Of a stretch of DNA of 64,000 nucleotides, positions 49,101 through 60,200 are shown piece by piece. Source of the DNA: Yamagishiella unicocca. Its lineage: Eukaryota > Chlorophyta > Chlorophyceae > Chlamydomonadales > Volvocaceae. The position numbers and the translations under genes are program-made. The DNA lies in NCBI GenBank assembly GCA_003116995.1, contig BDSL01000011.1:806001-870000 (forward strand). Reading direction: 5' to 3'. The notes below the pieces were generated by a model. The model made no database searches, had not been told where the DNA came from, and was given only the letters and a program-made list of their open reading frames with translations. How positions within the stretch are numbered: position 1 is the stretch's first letter; each line of letters starts with the position of its first letter.

Positions 49101-51802
49101 TAGGCCGACCAGCATGGCGGTGGTCATAATGTCGGCCCACTTGTCCTCATCCTCCTCCTTGAACCCCGGCCGGAAGACCAGCAGCATGAGGGCCGAGGCG
49201 CACCATACGATGCAAATGGCGACGCCGCCCTTGAGGTAGTTCACCCAGGCGACCAGGTTCGGGCTCTGCGGAGATGTGCGTCGCGGTCATATCAAGGAAT
49301 GGCGGTCGTCAAGTGTACCGGTATTGTGAATACAAGCATCAGCTCACATCCACCCTGGCACTCATTGCCGGCAGCAGTACTGACTGTGTCAGGAAGCGGA
49401 CCTCTGAATCTAGATACAGGTAGCACTTACCCATCGCAAGCCCTGCCAGGCGAGGGCCAGGGACAGTGCAAGATAGACGCAGGCCGCCACGCGTTGCCAT
49501 CCAATGAACACGTCCACAAGAGTCAACAGGACCTGCGCCAGGTCGGGATGCGCGGGGCGGCAGGTCCGGATGCGCGGGGCGGCAGGGGGCCAGTCGGCGT
49601 CAAGCGGTTGAGCGGCAGGAGGTGGTGCGGCAGGAGGTGGGGTGGTGCACATTTGGGGAAATCGGTCTGAACATCTCGAGGTCTGCCCGTACCTTGATTG
49701 CGAACGACATCACCTCCGCGCCGCTGTGACCGAGAGCGAGTGGCCGCCGGGACAACGGGTTCACCTCCACCTGCGGATGTACGGCACGTTGTGGCAGCGT
49801 GTGAGCACCCAAGGCCAGTGTGAGCACCCAGGGCCAGTGTGAGCACCCAAGGCCAAACGACGAGATGAGGATGGCAACATCGGTGCGGTAACACCGCACG
49901 GCCTCGCCGAAATATTCCTACCTCCGCCATGTTCAGCAAGAGCGCAATGGTGACGAAGAGGACGAGGCAGATCGCCGACACCACGGCGTGCATGATGTGA
50001 GGTGTCGCGGTGCAGCCTGCGTTTGGGTGCGAGGGTCATGTCATCACCGACCGCGATTGCCCCTCTGGGGTGTCGTTGAACTAACTCCCGACCACTTGCT
50101 GAGACGGCTCTTCATTTGAGCCACGCGCTTGGCGTCCTCGGGCTCGGCCAAGAACTAGCAGCAAGGGCGCCTGCGTCCGCAAGAGCCTGCCATCGCGCCC
50201 TGAACCACGCTGCACCTATCGGAGAAACGGTCACCCGGGCCGTAGCTGGGCCGGGTGCAGAATCAAGCCACATGAGCAGAATCAAGCCACATGCGCAGTC
50301 GGTGCCGTAGTAACTAACTCACTGTAATCCGGGAAAAGGTTGAAGACCAGGTGCGGCGAGGGTCCAGTGTACCTGCAGCTGATGCCAAGCTGCAAGGCAA
50401 ATACGATCCAATTACGATTATTTGTTGTCGACGTGCGGCGGGCGCCAACTATTGCTTTAGGCGTTGTGGGACCCCAGGGGACCAGGACACGCTCTCCGTT
50501 AAGTGACTTCGGGAATTAGGGATGTCACACCAATATGATCATCCAGTTCACCATCCAGGAACGGAACGCACCTGGAGGAGGTTCAGGGATGCCACATCGA
50601 AGGCCTGGAAGAACACACTGCTGAAAACCCGCAGCACCTGAACACCGGTGGAGGAACAGGAGGGGGTCAGAGTCCTGGGCTTGTGGTGCGGCGTGCTGAG
50701 GCTAGTACGAAAAATAGCAGGATGGCTGCAAAATTATGGCCATCCACTAATACCATAAACATGGAAGCTGTGATACGAGCTACTTCATCTAAAATCCCTC
50801 ATGCCTGCAGGCGACAGCACGCACCTTGATGGGCCAGACGACCGGAAATTTGTGTTCCTTGAAGCACCACGCCACCCACACACACAATGCGATGTTAAAA
50901 GCGAGAAGCGCCACCATCGCGTACAGCACCGCCAGGTATGCGCTGTAGCCCTGGGAGGAGGAGGCGAACGGAAATAGTTTCAAAAGAAAGCGTGACAGGT
51001 TCGCTATGCCAAGTAGCGAGGCGTTGACACCCTAGGGGGGATGCGGTGTACCCACACAAGCGCCTTTCCACTTTTCAATGGCATCAGAGGCCGCTCCGTG
51101 TGGGTGGAGTCAAGGGAATCTGGCACCGCCTCTGAAGCAGTATGGGTCGTTCTACGCTCTAGTGCAAACAGTTTAGCGGTAAGCGAGTTCTTGGCATTGA
51201 CACATATTTTGAAGCACGGGACAAACCTACCAGATCTTGTAGCCATGTAAAATTTAGCACGCCAACAATAGCCCACGCCCTGCGAGTCATACATCGCATA
51301 TACACAAGTCATGTAATTGCTCCGTGCTGTACGTGAACATCGAATGCTGTCAAGGCTGTGAAGGCTGTGCTGAGATGAAGTGGACACGACTACTCTCGGA
51401 TTGGCGCCCAGCTGCAGTACAGCAGCTTGAGAGTCCTTCCCCCTCTATGGACGCTTAAAACCCAATATTCACCCCGCGTAGCCCTCTGTAACCCGGAAGT
51501 GACTGGATGGACGGCCCACACCCCTTGCTACACCCACGTTCCGTCCGCATTGATGCTCCAGCCCTGCTTGGCAGGTGAGATGACAGTGGTGAAGAGCTGC
51601 CAAGCATCAAGCAGGATCTTCAGGAGCACCCAGCGAATGCGAATCCGGGTCTCGCTGTTCTCCTTGCTGCGGTAGCACACCGTGGGCAGCGGTAGGTGCT
51701 GACGGTGTTAGCTCGTGTTTACAGTCATGCTGCGTGTGGTGCTGACTAGTTAGCAGCAACCTACCTGAGGGTGAATAGGACGCCGAAGATGCCGCTCTGC
51801 AT
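31114..51802 (-). CDS. Giant multipass membrane protein with PAS-like domains ('tiny macrocysts protein B' type)
   Basis: A gene of about 20.7 kb with some 40-50 short exons, all minus strand and in one order. It starts at ATG 51802 (exon to 51765, MQSGIFGVLFTL, donor GTAGGT) and joins in phase to SKENSETRIRIRWVLLKILL. Family landmarks follow in sequence: YTGPSPHLVFNLFPDY (50.35 kb), NPLSRRPLALGHSGAEVMSF (49.75), LHGNFMIDVLGVSQSGGSRI (48.2), YVEYQRKQRMVVRLHREALQ (47.2), AYRVVLENYGHNPKLVRLYG (46.6), SEYFAEADRLEEVKNGDARG (46.4), a PAS-like core (MATAVLVINSTGEVQMV, LFGYKR), LWVAPNGTVAACDPQF (45.0), VANRKGNIVHVSPELV (44.0), LLFGLPNQSLLGSMLSQI (41.55), then four C-terminal membrane segments and RRRIAELMSQLPLELDVERL. 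It is probably a sensory or signalling protein; ligand and output are unknown. The terminal TGA at 31114 follows a GTAAGT that could instead be a donor. Individual splice sites are approximate. Confidence 0.8.
31617..31721. repeat. 35-bp tandem repeat, three copies
   Basis: CCCCGATGGTCTAGGTGCGA followed by AACCACGAGGCGGAG repeats at 31617, 31652 and 31687. The array lies in the intron directly after the exon encoding the last membrane helix (HVILFLILWVVFAGFLILLL). Confidence 0.9.
32779..32811. repeat. Dispersed repeat end (TGTAACGGTTACA family)
   Basis: GGTCTGGAACCCACTGTAAC then CGTTACAACAACG, in an intron of the giant gene. Only the terminal 33 bp are preserved. Confidence 0.7.
33479..33504. 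repeat. (GAAC)n microsatellite
   Basis: Six copies of the tetranucleotide GAAC in an intron of the giant gene. Confidence 0.9.
36485..36620. repeat. 46-47-bp tandem repeat, about three copies
   Basis: Units beginning GCAAACATGCCTTGTCAAGC and containing ATGAGACGTCAAAGGAA start at 36485, 36531 and 36578. Intronic in the giant gene. Confidence 0.85.
38460..38650. repeat. Longer arm of the dispersed repeat family
   Basis: Carries the interior TACGGCCTGTCGATTGGTGT, a pyrimidine-rich part, then GTGTCAGGCGATGTGCCCGA, then TTGGTCTGGAACCCACTGTA and ACCGTTACAACA. The TACGGCCTGTCGATT interior also occurs at about 55325, which links both loci to one element family. It lies in an intron of the giant gene. 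Confidence 0.75.
42770..46140 (-). other. PAS-like sensor domains of the giant gene
   Basis: Three PAS-like stretches are visible: MDEMATAVLVINSTGEVQMV with LFGYKR and FPIKLSLRKVSGV-type ends (46.1-45.3 kb, joined to GVGEDSTFIALLEPVPPISG); LWVAPNGTVAACDPQFVSNF (45.1-44.98 kb); and VLVANRKGNIVHVSPELVGC with LSDFLPSPWKEMHVKLLK (44.06-43.74 kb). A fourth weaker one reads LRLSLTADGLVSSLSEGPAR (42.84-42.78 kb). PAS domains bind small ligands or cofactors or mediate dimers. No flavin-binding Cys motif (NCRFLQ) was seen, so a LOV photoreceptor is unlikely. Confidence 0.65.
43585..43650. repeat. Dispersed repeat end (TGTAACGGTTACA family)
   Basis: CGTTACATTGGGTTCCAGAC, then CAAAAGGCAGAACCATCGGT, then CACATCGCCTGACAC, in opposite orientation to the 38588 copy. 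Intronic in the giant gene. Confidence 0.75.
46330..48899 (-). other. Conserved helical (TPR/HAT-like) region of the giant gene
   Basis: Between the membrane block and the PAS region, exons encode ADVRLEDICDNLDDPRDVEI, DRYTLDPDAVNKGHQVIK, MFPGNAYMVLLHGNFMIDVL, LNPSLVCRFIMFVRQQQAT, YVEYQRKQRMVVRLHREALQ, LSKALGKIESSVSQ and AYRVVLENYGHNPKLVRLYG. The phrase 'A...Y..VL..YG.NPKLVRLYG.FLQ.I..DPW.A' resembles half-a-TPR helical repeats. It is the most conserved part of the family and probably a protein-interaction scaffold. Confidence 0.7.
48900..51802 (-). other. N-terminal multipass membrane block of the giant gene
   Basis: Exons here encode about eight hydrophobic helices, including WVLLKILLDAWQLFTTVI, AYLAVLYAMVALLAFNIALC with VWVAWCFKEHKFPVVWPIK, then VVSAICLVLFVTIALLLNM, then VAACVYLALSLALAWQGLRW, then GGVAICIVWCASALMLLVF and TTAMLVGLAPAFALGAFMSR. 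The soluble loop YTGPSPHLVFNLFPDY lies between the second and third groups. The order matches that of other volvocine family members as I know them. Confidence 0.75.
49798..49858. repeat. About 20-bp tandem repeat, three copies
   Basis: GTGAGCACCCAAGGCCAGT recurs three times in the intron between two N-terminal membrane exons of the giant gene. Each copy contains GTGAGC, a perfect donor motif on the plus strand, but the gene is on the minus strand. Confidence 0.85.
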
Positions 51803-54802
51803 CGTGGGTTTGCAAGCGGTGGGGATTAGTGTGTGTATGCGAGAAATAATGCGTAGACGCACACAGACACGAGGTACGACAGGCCAAGGGCGGCTGTGAA
51901 AGTGAATGACTGTGATCAGGCGGCAAGACACCACAGCATACACTTCCAGGCTGGCAGATGCTGAGAGACTGCCAAGTCTTGCGAACCAATTCGCCAAGCT
52001 AGAACATCGCCGAAGAGCTTCTGAAGGAGTTCGCCGACTGCCTCGTAGCTGATTAGCTTGCGTACAATTAGCAGGCGATAGCCGAAGCAAACCACACACC
52101 TCCAAAGGAGACTTCCGTTCCAAAAGGTCTTCGTTCTGCCCGTCTTGTTGCTCTCGCTCAGCACTACAAGGCAGGCGTCAAGAAAGCGCAATTGCCAATT
52201 GGATCAATAATCGGAATTGCAAATAAAAGACTTAAGCGGCCATGCACCAGTTAGGAGGGTTATCAAACGCTAAGGTCATTAGGTCAAGACCGGGGCCAAT
52301 ACGCAAGTAGTCGTCGCTCAGGCTAACTGCTTTCCTCTGCCCGCAAGTAACAGGCCACAACAAATCAAAGCGTGTACGTTGCTCTTCTGTGCGGGGAAAT
52401 GCGGCAGACCCTTAACGTGCCGACGAAGTAGTTGAACCGCCACGCGAATCCCGGCTGTGCACAAGGCGCGCAGGATAGCAAGCCAACGCTATGCACCTTA
52501 CCGCACACGTATTGATGCCGATGACCTCGATGAGGCAACGCTCCCAGCGTAACTTGAGCCATTGACAGACACCGCTGCCATCACTCAGCCTTAAGTCCCA
52601 GTAAATTAAACGATCCCTACGTAAGTATTAATATGGCTGTAACCTGCCAGCCGTAGCCTTGGCCTGTTCCTGCTCGGTCGGTTGCGTTGGCAATTGGGGA
52701 AGGCATCCACGACTATAGTGCGTGCGCTTGTTTCAGGATAAATGTAGTCAACGAGCGTTGGGCAGCGTGCAGAGCGCTGCCAATGACCAACGTGATAAGC
52801 ACTTGAGTCGGAGCTCGGGCGCCCGGCGTAACAAAGTCATTGTCGAATAAACGTACGTTTAAGGTAGAAGTAATGAATTGGACACCGTATGTCAGGACTA
52901 CTTGACTAGATTCGACTTTCGCCTGCGTCGTACTGCTGGGCCGATAGCAGTCTTGGGCCTTGTCGAGTCAAAATCTCTAAATCCTTATCCGGCACATATT
53001 ATCAGACTGGCGCAAAAGCAAACAATGGGCTCTGTGACCGACCAATTGCCAGCCGAACCGCTAAACTTACATAAGTTTAGGACGCCGATAGAGCATGTAT
53101 TATACTTTTACCTCATGACCATAGCGACAACTGCCGCGGCTTCCGCGATTGTTACTGTGCAGCGCTAAATGTACGTCTGGTCTAACGGTATAGCGCAAGA
53201 GGACGACTGGACGAGCGCGACTGGAAGCCTTGCAACGGCAGAATTTCTCGCCCAGGTAAAACGTGTATTTAATGGCGAACATAAGAGGGTAAGCGCTGGT
53301 CCAAAAATCACAGGCTCGTTTTTGACGTACGCCAAACGCAAGCTGACTGACGTGACCATGATTTTGCCACTGCCGTCGGGATGGCTACCAATTAATATCC
53401 CGCTATGGACTTTTAAAGTTGGGTCACGTTTCTAAGCGAGGCGCGGCGCGGGCCCGTCCCGCGCCTGCTGCCCGTCCACGCAAGTGTGCGCTGTGAACAT
53501 GATTGAGGCAAGGTCTGAATCGACCTGCCCTTAAACTTTATACACTTTAATCGCATGGCTGTGTCGTGCCGAATACCACGCGCACCACATTGTGCTTCGT
53601 AAGAGTCACTGCCCTCATGAGCCGTCATGGCCTGTCATAGCAGTGAACGTCTTACAGTTTTGAGCTTATTTGCTAAGGGCCTAGCCTAACATGTTGGCAA
53701 GATTATTGATAATACATATATTAGGATGCCCTCAAGCCCAGGTGAACCCAAGACAAGAAGATTGGCTCGTCATATGAGAGCCGGGACTCGCCGGGAAGAC
53801 GTACGCCCCGAATGAAAGGACACAGGAAAGCCCCGGAAGGCACAGCGACGCCACCCTGACCAAACAACGGCCATGACGCGATAGCCACAGCAAACCGACT
53901 TCTCGGCCTCCATGCGCTATGGTGCACTAACAACGAAACATACCCCCCGCACGGAACCGCGACAACAAACAAAGAAATTGTTGTCACCCTTCGCTGCTTT
54001 CCCGAGTGATTATTATCATTGTTAAATCAGCCAAAAATGCAGTCTCGTCGTATCCTTTTTCATGTACCTGTCGGCAAACTGATCCATTGTATATGGCCAA
54101 ATCGCAAGAATCGCAGCCTTCTTTGGATAAAACGTTATATATATTTGTTCGCTCTCACCGCAACGCCCTACGGTAGTTTACGGGTAACGGTTCATTACAA
54201 GGGCATTTTTTTGCCCCAATAACGGCCAAGCACACGCAGAGGGACTGTCATACGAGGTCGTAATACCGGGATATGCCCGTGCACCAACGAAGTATGCAAT
54301 GCAGGCGGCACCAGTGGCACATCGAGGTCATCAGCACAACGGTGTTCATGGCGTCGTGTATGCACGTCAGCCATATATAACCCCTATTGCAGTCCAGGGC
54401 AGTCCAAACACGGATTACCCACCAACGGCTTGTTTCGCAGTGAAAGGGCTCCATGCAAGGTAAACGTGATAACCCAATTACTGTTGACACGTTTACAGCG
54501 ACGACAGTCGAGCCAGAGGACCGGTTAGCCCAGGGGAAGTACAAGGTCATTTTTGTAAGATTAACGGTTACTCCGTGTCTAGCCTCGTGCTTAAATTAGC
54601 ATGAAATTAAGCTGCAGGCGCCGTGACGCACCCCTCGCATGGAGGACGCACGCTCTTGCATATCTGTACTCTTGCTGATGCGATCGCTCGATTAGGGACA
54701 TGGAAAAAACAGAACTTTGGGTCCTTGAAACAGCCTCAAGCTTAGCAACTACCAGGTAGACTATCAGAAAGGCACGGACGATTCGCTCAAGTAGTAGTAA
54801 TT

Positions 54803-54875
54803 GTTACAGTGGGCTTCAGACCTTCAAAGGTAGAGCCATCGGGCGCATCGCCTGACACTGAAAGAGACAAGGAAA
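54803..54875. repeat. Dispersed repeat end (TGTAACGGTTACA family)
   Basis: ATTGTTACAGTGGGCTTCAG, then AAAGGTAGAGCCATCGGGCG, then CATCGCCTGACACTGAAAGA. Same orientation as the 55133 and 57459 copies. Confidence 0.75.
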
Positions 54876-55132
54876 GCAAGGAAGACCGGTGTTTGCCCGG
54901 TATCGCCTGCTCACCGCGTCGCTCCTAAAACTGCAGGCTAGGATAGGTATATTACTGCTAAAGGTAACACATTATGCGTGAATGAACCAAGACGGCGGCT
55001 TAAGGTTTGCAGACAGACAACTAGGGCAAAAAATAGCAAACGCACCAAGTTTCGTGTAGTGCGAGGAAGGAACATTTGGCCGTTTGGTTTCTCCCGTTCG
55101 GTCTGCCCCGCCTAGCTCTCGTAGTAGAAGTT

Positions 55133-55835
55133 ATGTTACAGTGGGCCCCAGACCATAAGAAAGAGCCATCGGGCGCATCGCCTGGCACCGAAAGAGACGC
55201 AGGAAGGAGAACAAAGCAGTCGATTGAGATATGGCATACCCCTGATCAAGACTTACGAGAACAATCTGCGGCACCAACCACTCAGGGCGAAGTAACCTAA
55301 ATGGTCCCCCTATCAATAATATGCCTACGGCCTGTCGATTTGGTGGGGACCGCAGCCCAAGCATCCCCGTGGCCAGAACAACCAGCATACCACCTAGTCG
55401 CTTCTGTGTCTGCGACCGTGTTGGTGGGTGTGCCTGGGGCGCTGTCTGCCCGGTTTTGCGTTTCCCCCCTCCTCTTGCCCTTGTTTGTTTGGACTGGTGG
55501 TTGTACGGAGGTTCCCTGTGCTGGCCGCGTGGCCGGCATCTCGGGTGGGCGTCTTTCGCTTTCGGGCCGCCGGGGCCCCTGGGTTTTGCGGGCCGCCGGA
55601 GGTTTCTTGCCCCGGCCCTTTAGTCCGGACTGTCTGGTCCCGTCTTTTTTACTTTTTGGTAAGCGTCGGGGCACCTGAGTTGCTCTTTTTTATCGGGGCC
55701 CTGCCGCTCTTCAAGCGGTTTTCCTGTTTTCCTGTGCCTTTTGGCCCTGCTAGTGCGTAGGTAGGTTGAAGTCTCTGTGTGGGCCCACCCTTTTGTCGTG
55801 GACTTGCCCGGGCTTGCGTACACTGTAACACACCA
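55133..55835. repeat. Dispersed element, left arm plus GC-rich interior; right end uncertain
   Basis: The left arm TATGTTACAGTGGGCCCCAG, then GAGCCATCGGGCGCATCGCC, then TGGCACCGAAAGAGACGCAG, is followed by a TACGGCCTGTCGATTTGGTG interior shared with the 38.5-kb copy. A GC-rich body to about 55760 is open in several frames (basic and Pro-rich in minus frames) but shows no transposase motif. The right end may be near CACTGTAACACACC at about 55823, which is only loosely arm-like. Confidence 0.5.
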
Positions 55836-57458
55836 TTACTAAATGATGGACCGTTGGAAGAATGAGGCTGTCCTCGGCCCCGGCAGTACGGCTCAGGGGG
55901 GGCAGTATGAAGGCCGCCCTTTCCGCAATCTGGCTGCCAGTCGGGAGGTAAGCATTGAGGAGGTGGAGGGTGTGTCCAGGTGTGGCAACCCCACTTGAAG
56001 GGGTAGACTGCAAGGCGACCCGACAGGGCCGGGGCCAGGGCAGCGGGGATGAGGCGGGCGGGGGTGGTGGCGGCCGCCTCGAGGTACAGACAGCTTATTA
56101 ATGCATGGCATGCCCATAGACCTTGGACCTGGAAAGGTTTCGTAGGCACAGCGCCGATTCGTGGCCTGTACGATATCTCGACCAGGACAATTGGACGAGA
56201 CATCATAAAACACTGAAATCGTATCGTTCCAACCGAGCCATCCATTGAATATCTATAGTTATTGTGAGTTGTTCGCCATCGTAGGCGCTGGGGCGGTTGA
56301 TTGAAATAAGCAGTGACTCAAATCCGGCCCAGCTGGCGCCAGGGAAGCTAGTGCCAGGCGAGCCGGCAAGCTGGCGCTAGGCGAGTTGGCAAAATTCCAA
56401 TATATTCTCACGCAATTAACGGCTTCTGGTCCTTTCAGGGTGAGTATTAACGTTGCGTAACTCAACCCCAAGCGCATACGCAACGGTGTGCAGGAGTAAC
56501 ACTTCTAATCCGTGTAACTGCTGCCATGCTGCGATCCAGAAGCATTCCGACAGTACCATACAATCCATAACGCCCGATGCCACGATGCTGCAGGTCATGA
56601 GTGCTGAAAACCGACGGGGTCTAGCGACGGTAGCGAGCGTGTGCACGGTAACAGGAATCGCCGCATCGCGATCACGGGTATCAGCACATAGTTGCTACGT
56701 TACTGGCTCACGTTTTTCTAGTGCTTTTATGATTCCTTTTTACGCAATGCTTTGGTTCGCGGTCCATGAGCCTCCGGCTCGTCTGGGCCTTACAAGCTCT
56801 AAGAGCTTGTAATCAATCAATCAGACAAATCATACCATCCAGGAGAGAAATCCCGTTCATTGTGAAGCCTCAGAATTATACTTTGTCTGCGCCGCACAAG
56901 CTCAAGTTTCAAGGGAATGCAAGTAAACGCGCCGGTGGCCTAGGCGCAAGCCTAGGCTACCGACGCGTGATTGGATAATTTCAGGCAGCAAATATTTATG
57001 ATACGTGATTTATCATTCACGCATGGACGATGCAATGTGTCGATGTCGTCGGCGCAGTCTAGGTGGGGGCTCATGGATAGCGGCTCTTGAAGGATTTCGG
57101 TGGTAACGCACCCTATCTGTCCCGCGCCGACGTTGGCCACCCGGCGCCTTGGCCCTGGACGACCACTTCTGCGTCATCGCGCTTAAGGGACAAGTACGGT
57201 AACATGTTAATATCAGGGTCACTGTACCTTCGTACATAGTTCAGCAAATCGTAGGTCAAAATGGGTAGGTGGCCTGCCTTGAGTGGTCATGTGCAAGTTT
57301 GTATGGCTGTCGTATGGGGTCACATGCAACATGACGAACGAGTCATAGATGATGTGCAGACTGCAAAGGCCCGTTGAATCTTTCGCCTTTCCTTCTAGAT
57401 AGATAATAAAATATTGTTGTTTACACCTTGCACTATTGGCACAAGCAATGGGCGATAA

Positions 57459-57515
57459 ACAAGGTTGAGCCATCGGGCGCAGCGCCTGACACTGAAAGAG
57501 ACGCAGAACGAAAGA
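57459..57515. repeat. Dispersed repeat arm, 5' truncated
   Basis: AAGGTTGAGCCATCGGGCGC, then AGCGCCTGACACTGAAAGAG, then ACGCAGAACG. The terminal TGTAACGGTTACA part is missing. Confidence 0.7.
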
Positions 57516-58122
57516 AGGACAAAACGTCGACCCACCAGAAATCCTGGGCCCTGCTGGGCCCTAGGCCACCGGAGGACGACGCAGGTAGCAAAGTTTGCTC
57601 ACAAACCTGCTGAAGGCAGCAAAACCTGGAAACACCAGCAGCATATGGCAACTAATATATGATATTAGAAACCCCTTAAATGTGAGTACACGCTCGTCGT
57701 CGCACGAAAAGTGGGCCAGATACGGGCCCACAGCGGGCCCGCGACAGTCGCAGGAAACCAGGCCTGATAGGAGAAAGGGATCGGGATGGCAAGATGGGCC
57801 CCGTCGGCGCGAGGAGGCGATGGGAGCATGGTGGGAGCATGGCGGCCGGTGCTGGCTGGTGGTGCCTCTGTACACGGGTCCCTACCCTTCAAACTCTCGA
57901 TTCATTTTACCATCACTAACTGTTACAGTAGGCCATACATGTGAACATTATAGTACCCAATGCATGCGTGCACCGGGTGCATCAAATGTGTTAGTTAGGT
58001 GATTCAGGGTGATGCCAATGTCTATCTGTCGAGCGTTGCTAGCAAATAGTGTATTGCAATCTCGCAGTGCGATGGAATGTTGTGCAAGCCTGTTCAGTTA
58101 CCGTTGTGATGACCTGACCGTT

Positions 58123-58440
58123 TGCACTGATATCAACACCGCTTATGCACGGCTTGCACTGATATCAACACCGCTTACGCACGGCTTGCACTGATATCAA
58201 CACTGCTTAGGCACGGCTTGCACTGATATCAACACCGCTTATGCACGGCTTGCACTGATATCAACACCGCTTATGCACGGCTTGCACTGATATCAACACC
58301 GCTTATGCACGGCTTGCACTGATATCAACACCGCTTACGCACGGCTTGCACTGATATCAACACTGCTTAGGCACGGCTTGCACTGATATCAACACCGCTT
58401 ACGCACGGCTTGCACTGATATCAATACCGCTTACCCTCAG
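58123..58440. repeat. 32-bp satellite, about 10 copies
   Basis: The unit TGCACTGATATCAACACCGC followed by TTATGCACGGCT repeats at exact 32-bp spacing from 58123, with copies starting at 58155, 58187, 58219, 58251, 58283, 58315, 58347, 58379 and 58411. Variants are confined to a few positions (TTATGC, TTACGC, TTAGGC; ACACC, ACACT). Homogeneity suggests recent expansion. Every copy carries a GATATC palindrome. Confidence 0.95.
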
Positions 58441-59419
58441 ACTGCTACTATTCGCGATTCACAAATGGAACGTCATAGAAGCTGCTGCATGTGGATGCCA
58501 GGATTTGTCCAGGTGCGTGATGACGTACTGATTGTGACATTATTACAGTCGTCAAGGTGACGGCAAGTCCATCGATTCTTGCAGCCCTTCCTGCAAGTAC
58601 ATCCAAGGATCATCAGGAACTACCAACGTACGTAAATTAGCGCTTGCCAATAAAGGGTTTTGTTAACCGCTTTGGTGAATCCCATCATCAGCAGATCAAC
58701 TGGCCAAGTGGACTGTAGCGGACCCAATAGTTAGATACACGGCGGAGTACGCATTCCATGAGCTGCGCGAGATGCTACTACTCCAACATGAATGACATCC
58801 TTCTACAACATGAATGATGCATGCCTGCATCCATCCACGGCACAGAATAACCCCCCGGACAGACACGCCCACGACCACTGGCTGGAGCGAGTCCAGACGG
58901 AACTGCTTTCACAGCCGTAATGCGTAGTTTGTAGCGCCGCCAGACAGCACTACCGCATTCTCGTTAAAATGCGAAATTGGGGCCATTGCATTGAGTTTCG
59001 GTGCCTACGACACACATACATAAATGGTGGACGTCACCTGCGCTCTCCATTGCCTCCTAGGCGAATTATTCCATGGAAGTAAATTATTAGTTGCAAGCTC
59101 ACATCTTTTTGTCCACAAATCCGTATTAAGTATGTACGCGCCGCGGCTTCATCATAACGCTTGAATTTCCGTCTCCAGCCCCGCTCGGCCCCGCCCACCA
59201 CCGATCCCCCTAACAGGCTCTGGCTACATTAATTGTCCGTAGCCTCCCACCGCGACTCAGGATCACATATACGTCGCGAGCAACAGGCCTTTGGCGTATG
59301 CCATTGGTTCCATAACCTGCTTGCCAGGCGCTCGCCCATTTTACCATTCTACCATTCTTCATTCGCTCCCCAGCACGCACGCATGTATTAAAAAGGAAAG
59401 AATCGTGTACGTCCAGAAC

Positions 59420-59575
59420 GCCACGCACCACTCCTGCTTGTGAACATGTCCAGTGGAATAATAACGCGTACTTCGGGTCGTAAGCAATATTTGCCACGCA
59501 CCACTCCTGCTTGTGAACACGTCCAGCGGAATAATAACGCAGCTCACGTACTTCCGGTCGTAAGCAATATTTGAG
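59420..59575. repeat. Tandem duplication of about 72-82 bp
   Basis: CCACGCACCACTCCTGCTTG, then TGAACATGTCCAG, then GGAATAATAACG and GTCGTAAGCAATATTTG, occurs twice. The second copy has an extra CAGCTCACG-like insertion. Confidence 0.9.
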
Positions 59576-60200
59576 GCTTGCTTGTGTAACTGCGGTCTCT
59601 AACCTCAGCAGCGGCCGAACTAGTGCAGGGATGGCAGTGCTGAAGGGGGCAGCCGCTTTGGGTCAAGGCCTCCGCTCGGCATCCTGTTTGGTCCAATTTG
59701 AGTGCTGAAGGACCTACGAGGCAACCCATCGTTTGAGGAGGCGTGCGAGTCCATCGCATCGGTCAGGCTTGCACATGCACAGCGATTATCATATTCCATA
59801 CATTCCTAAAATACGCATAGCAATTGGCGGTGTCGGCAAAACTAGGTGTGAGCGGTGCAGATTATTCGTGCGAACGAACCGTAACTACATACCAAATGCT
59901 TGCTCGTACGTGAAGGTCGCGTTGCGGGCATGTACGTAGGGTACCATGGTTGCCAAATATGAAGCAATCGAGCTTCGAGACGCCCACAATGCAGGTAGAC
60001 TGTCATGTCATTTCGCACCTTATGATAGCCTTCCACTTGTTCACGCCATCCGCTCCTTCACGGCTTTCAACCCCGGCTGCGGCAGCAGGAGTATCCTAAA
60101 GGTTAGGACAGCTGCATTATTGGAAATACGCATGGGATACTCTACAAGGATGCGGGGAGTGATCTCTCTCAGAGACACATGTGTCGCGGAATCCTAAATG

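Larger units (their letters stand above)
51803..60200. other. Gene-poor 8.4-kb spacer between tandem giant genes
   Basis: No exon series of a known family was found on either strand. Content: flank of the giant gene start, three dispersed-repeat arms (54803, 55133, 57459), a GC-rich patch at 55380-55760 that may be an element interior, a 32-bp satellite (58123-58440) and a 72-82-bp duplication (59420-59575). Plus-strand frames at 52878-53168 and 53169-53435 are adjacent but have no recognisable domain and no convincing splice context. Confidence 0.5.

Noticed and set aside
53170..53240. A tRNA-like GTCTGGTCTAACGGTATAGC stretch
   Set aside because: The start resembles a D-arm, but no anticodon stem, T-arm or paired acceptor stem could be built.
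52878..53435. Two adjacent plus-strand frames in the 52-53 kb spacer
   Set aside because: They are in different frames without a clear splice junction and resemble no known family.
55297..55674. A basic, Pro/Arg-rich minus-strand frame at 55.3-55.7 kb as a possible transposon gag-like protein
   Set aside because: It lies in a repeat interior open in several frames and has no zinc knuckle, integrase or transposase motif.
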